A stretch of DNA of 64,000 bases from Caprimulgus europaeus (Eukaryota; Chordata; Aves; Caprimulgiformes; Caprimulgidae), in contig OU015524.1 in NCBI GenBank assembly GCA_907165065.1, positions 62,227,295 through 62,291,294 of the forward strand. The letters are read 5' to 3'. Positions 63,652 through 64,000 of this stretch are shown here, piece after piece (position 1 is the stretch's first letter; every line of letters starts with the position of its first letter). The notes below the pieces were generated by a model. That model worked only from the letters and a program-made list of their open reading frames with translations, had not been told where the DNA came from and searched no databases. The position numbers were made by a program, and so were the translations under genes.

Positions 63652-64000
63652 CTAGGGAGGAAGAAAAGGAATAAAATCAAGGATTAGGCAGGTGTCCATG
63701 GTACAGACATAAATTTGCCATATCACATGATGCCCAGAGCTGGTTGGAAATGCTGTAACATGAGCGTAAAATGTGTGCTTTTTAGCCACCTTTTGGTGTT
63801 GAGGAATTGGTCTGGGTTTCTAGAGTTAAGGACTTTTTGTGTTTCTAGGTTTCCTAGCCAAGGTCAGCCCTAGAGGCCTGTTGTTCTACAGTTTTTGAGT
63901 CCTGCTGTGAACAGAGGAGCTAATCTCATCTAAGTGGGAGGCAGCTTGCATTCTAACAGATTTAATAACAACTGAATTAAAGCATGAGTGCAAAATCACA
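63652..64000 (-). other. PDE7B: PDE7B intron, right edge
   Basis: Nothing supportable is seen. The sequence immediately upstream on the - strand provides the pyrimidine tract (cttttcttcctccctag) of the [10 protein letters not shown] exon. Confidence 0.7.

Larger units (their letters stand above)
55337..64000 (-). other. PDE7B: PDE7B gene, C-terminal exons (5' part outside window)
   Basis: Five coding exons on the - strand encode the last 210 residues of a class I cyclic-nucleotide phosphodiesterase, very close to human PDE7B (about 450 residues). PDE7B hydrolyses cAMP in the cytosol. The catalytic domain's second half is present: [20 protein letters not shown], the QQLGSLILATDINRQNEF helix, the metal-binding Asp in KCADICNP, and the invariant glutamine in PSIQIGF that holds the purine ring. 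The His-rich metal-binding motifs must lie in exons right of the window. Transcription converges with MTFR2. The introns contain no supportable gene. Confidence 0.95.

Overview
This window is a stretch of vertebrate chromosome, most likely from a bird. Introns are long and AT-rich, the one clear interspersed repeat is a CR1 LINE 3' end (about 40,205-40,262), and there is a single CpG island (about 26,560-27,290). Three recognisable genes lie in the order BCLAF1(+), MTFR2(+), PDE7B(-). As I recall, human 6q23 holds the same block, inverted relative to this window, so it is an ordinary syntenic segment. I see no bacterial, viral or CRISPR content.

Layout. 1-25.9 kb is BCLAF1: one candidate non-coding 5' exon, eleven coding exons that join into a 920-residue open protein, and a long 3' UTR. 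26.6-36.9 kb is MTFR2: a CpG-island promoter with paired CCAAT boxes, seven core coding exons (364 residues), one possible extra 44-codon cassette exon, and a well-formed poly(A) site. 36.9-52.5 kb is annotated in no source I can recall. It contains a run of exon-like open blocks on the + strand with mostly compatible splice phases, which I report as a tentative unidentified gene or decaying gene. 52.5-55.3 kb is mainly the 3' UTR side of PDE7B. 55.3-64 kb holds the last five coding exons of PDE7B on the - strand (210 C-terminal residues); its upstream exons lie beyond the right edge.

The genes do not form a pathway: BCLAF1 is a nuclear RS-rich RNA-processing and transcription factor, MTFR2 a mitochondrial fission regulator, and PDE7B a cAMP phosphodiesterase. 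The point most worth checking is the possible extra gene between MTFR2 and PDE7B. Its blocks chain in phase, but one block has an in-frame stop, one junction needs a GC donor and one intron would be only 53 nt. It may therefore be a pseudogene, or partly an artefact of my choosing splice sites by eye. Other leads are three candidate unannotated cassette or poison exons inside BCLAF1 and MTFR2, and two intergenic stretches that look like conserved regulatory elements.
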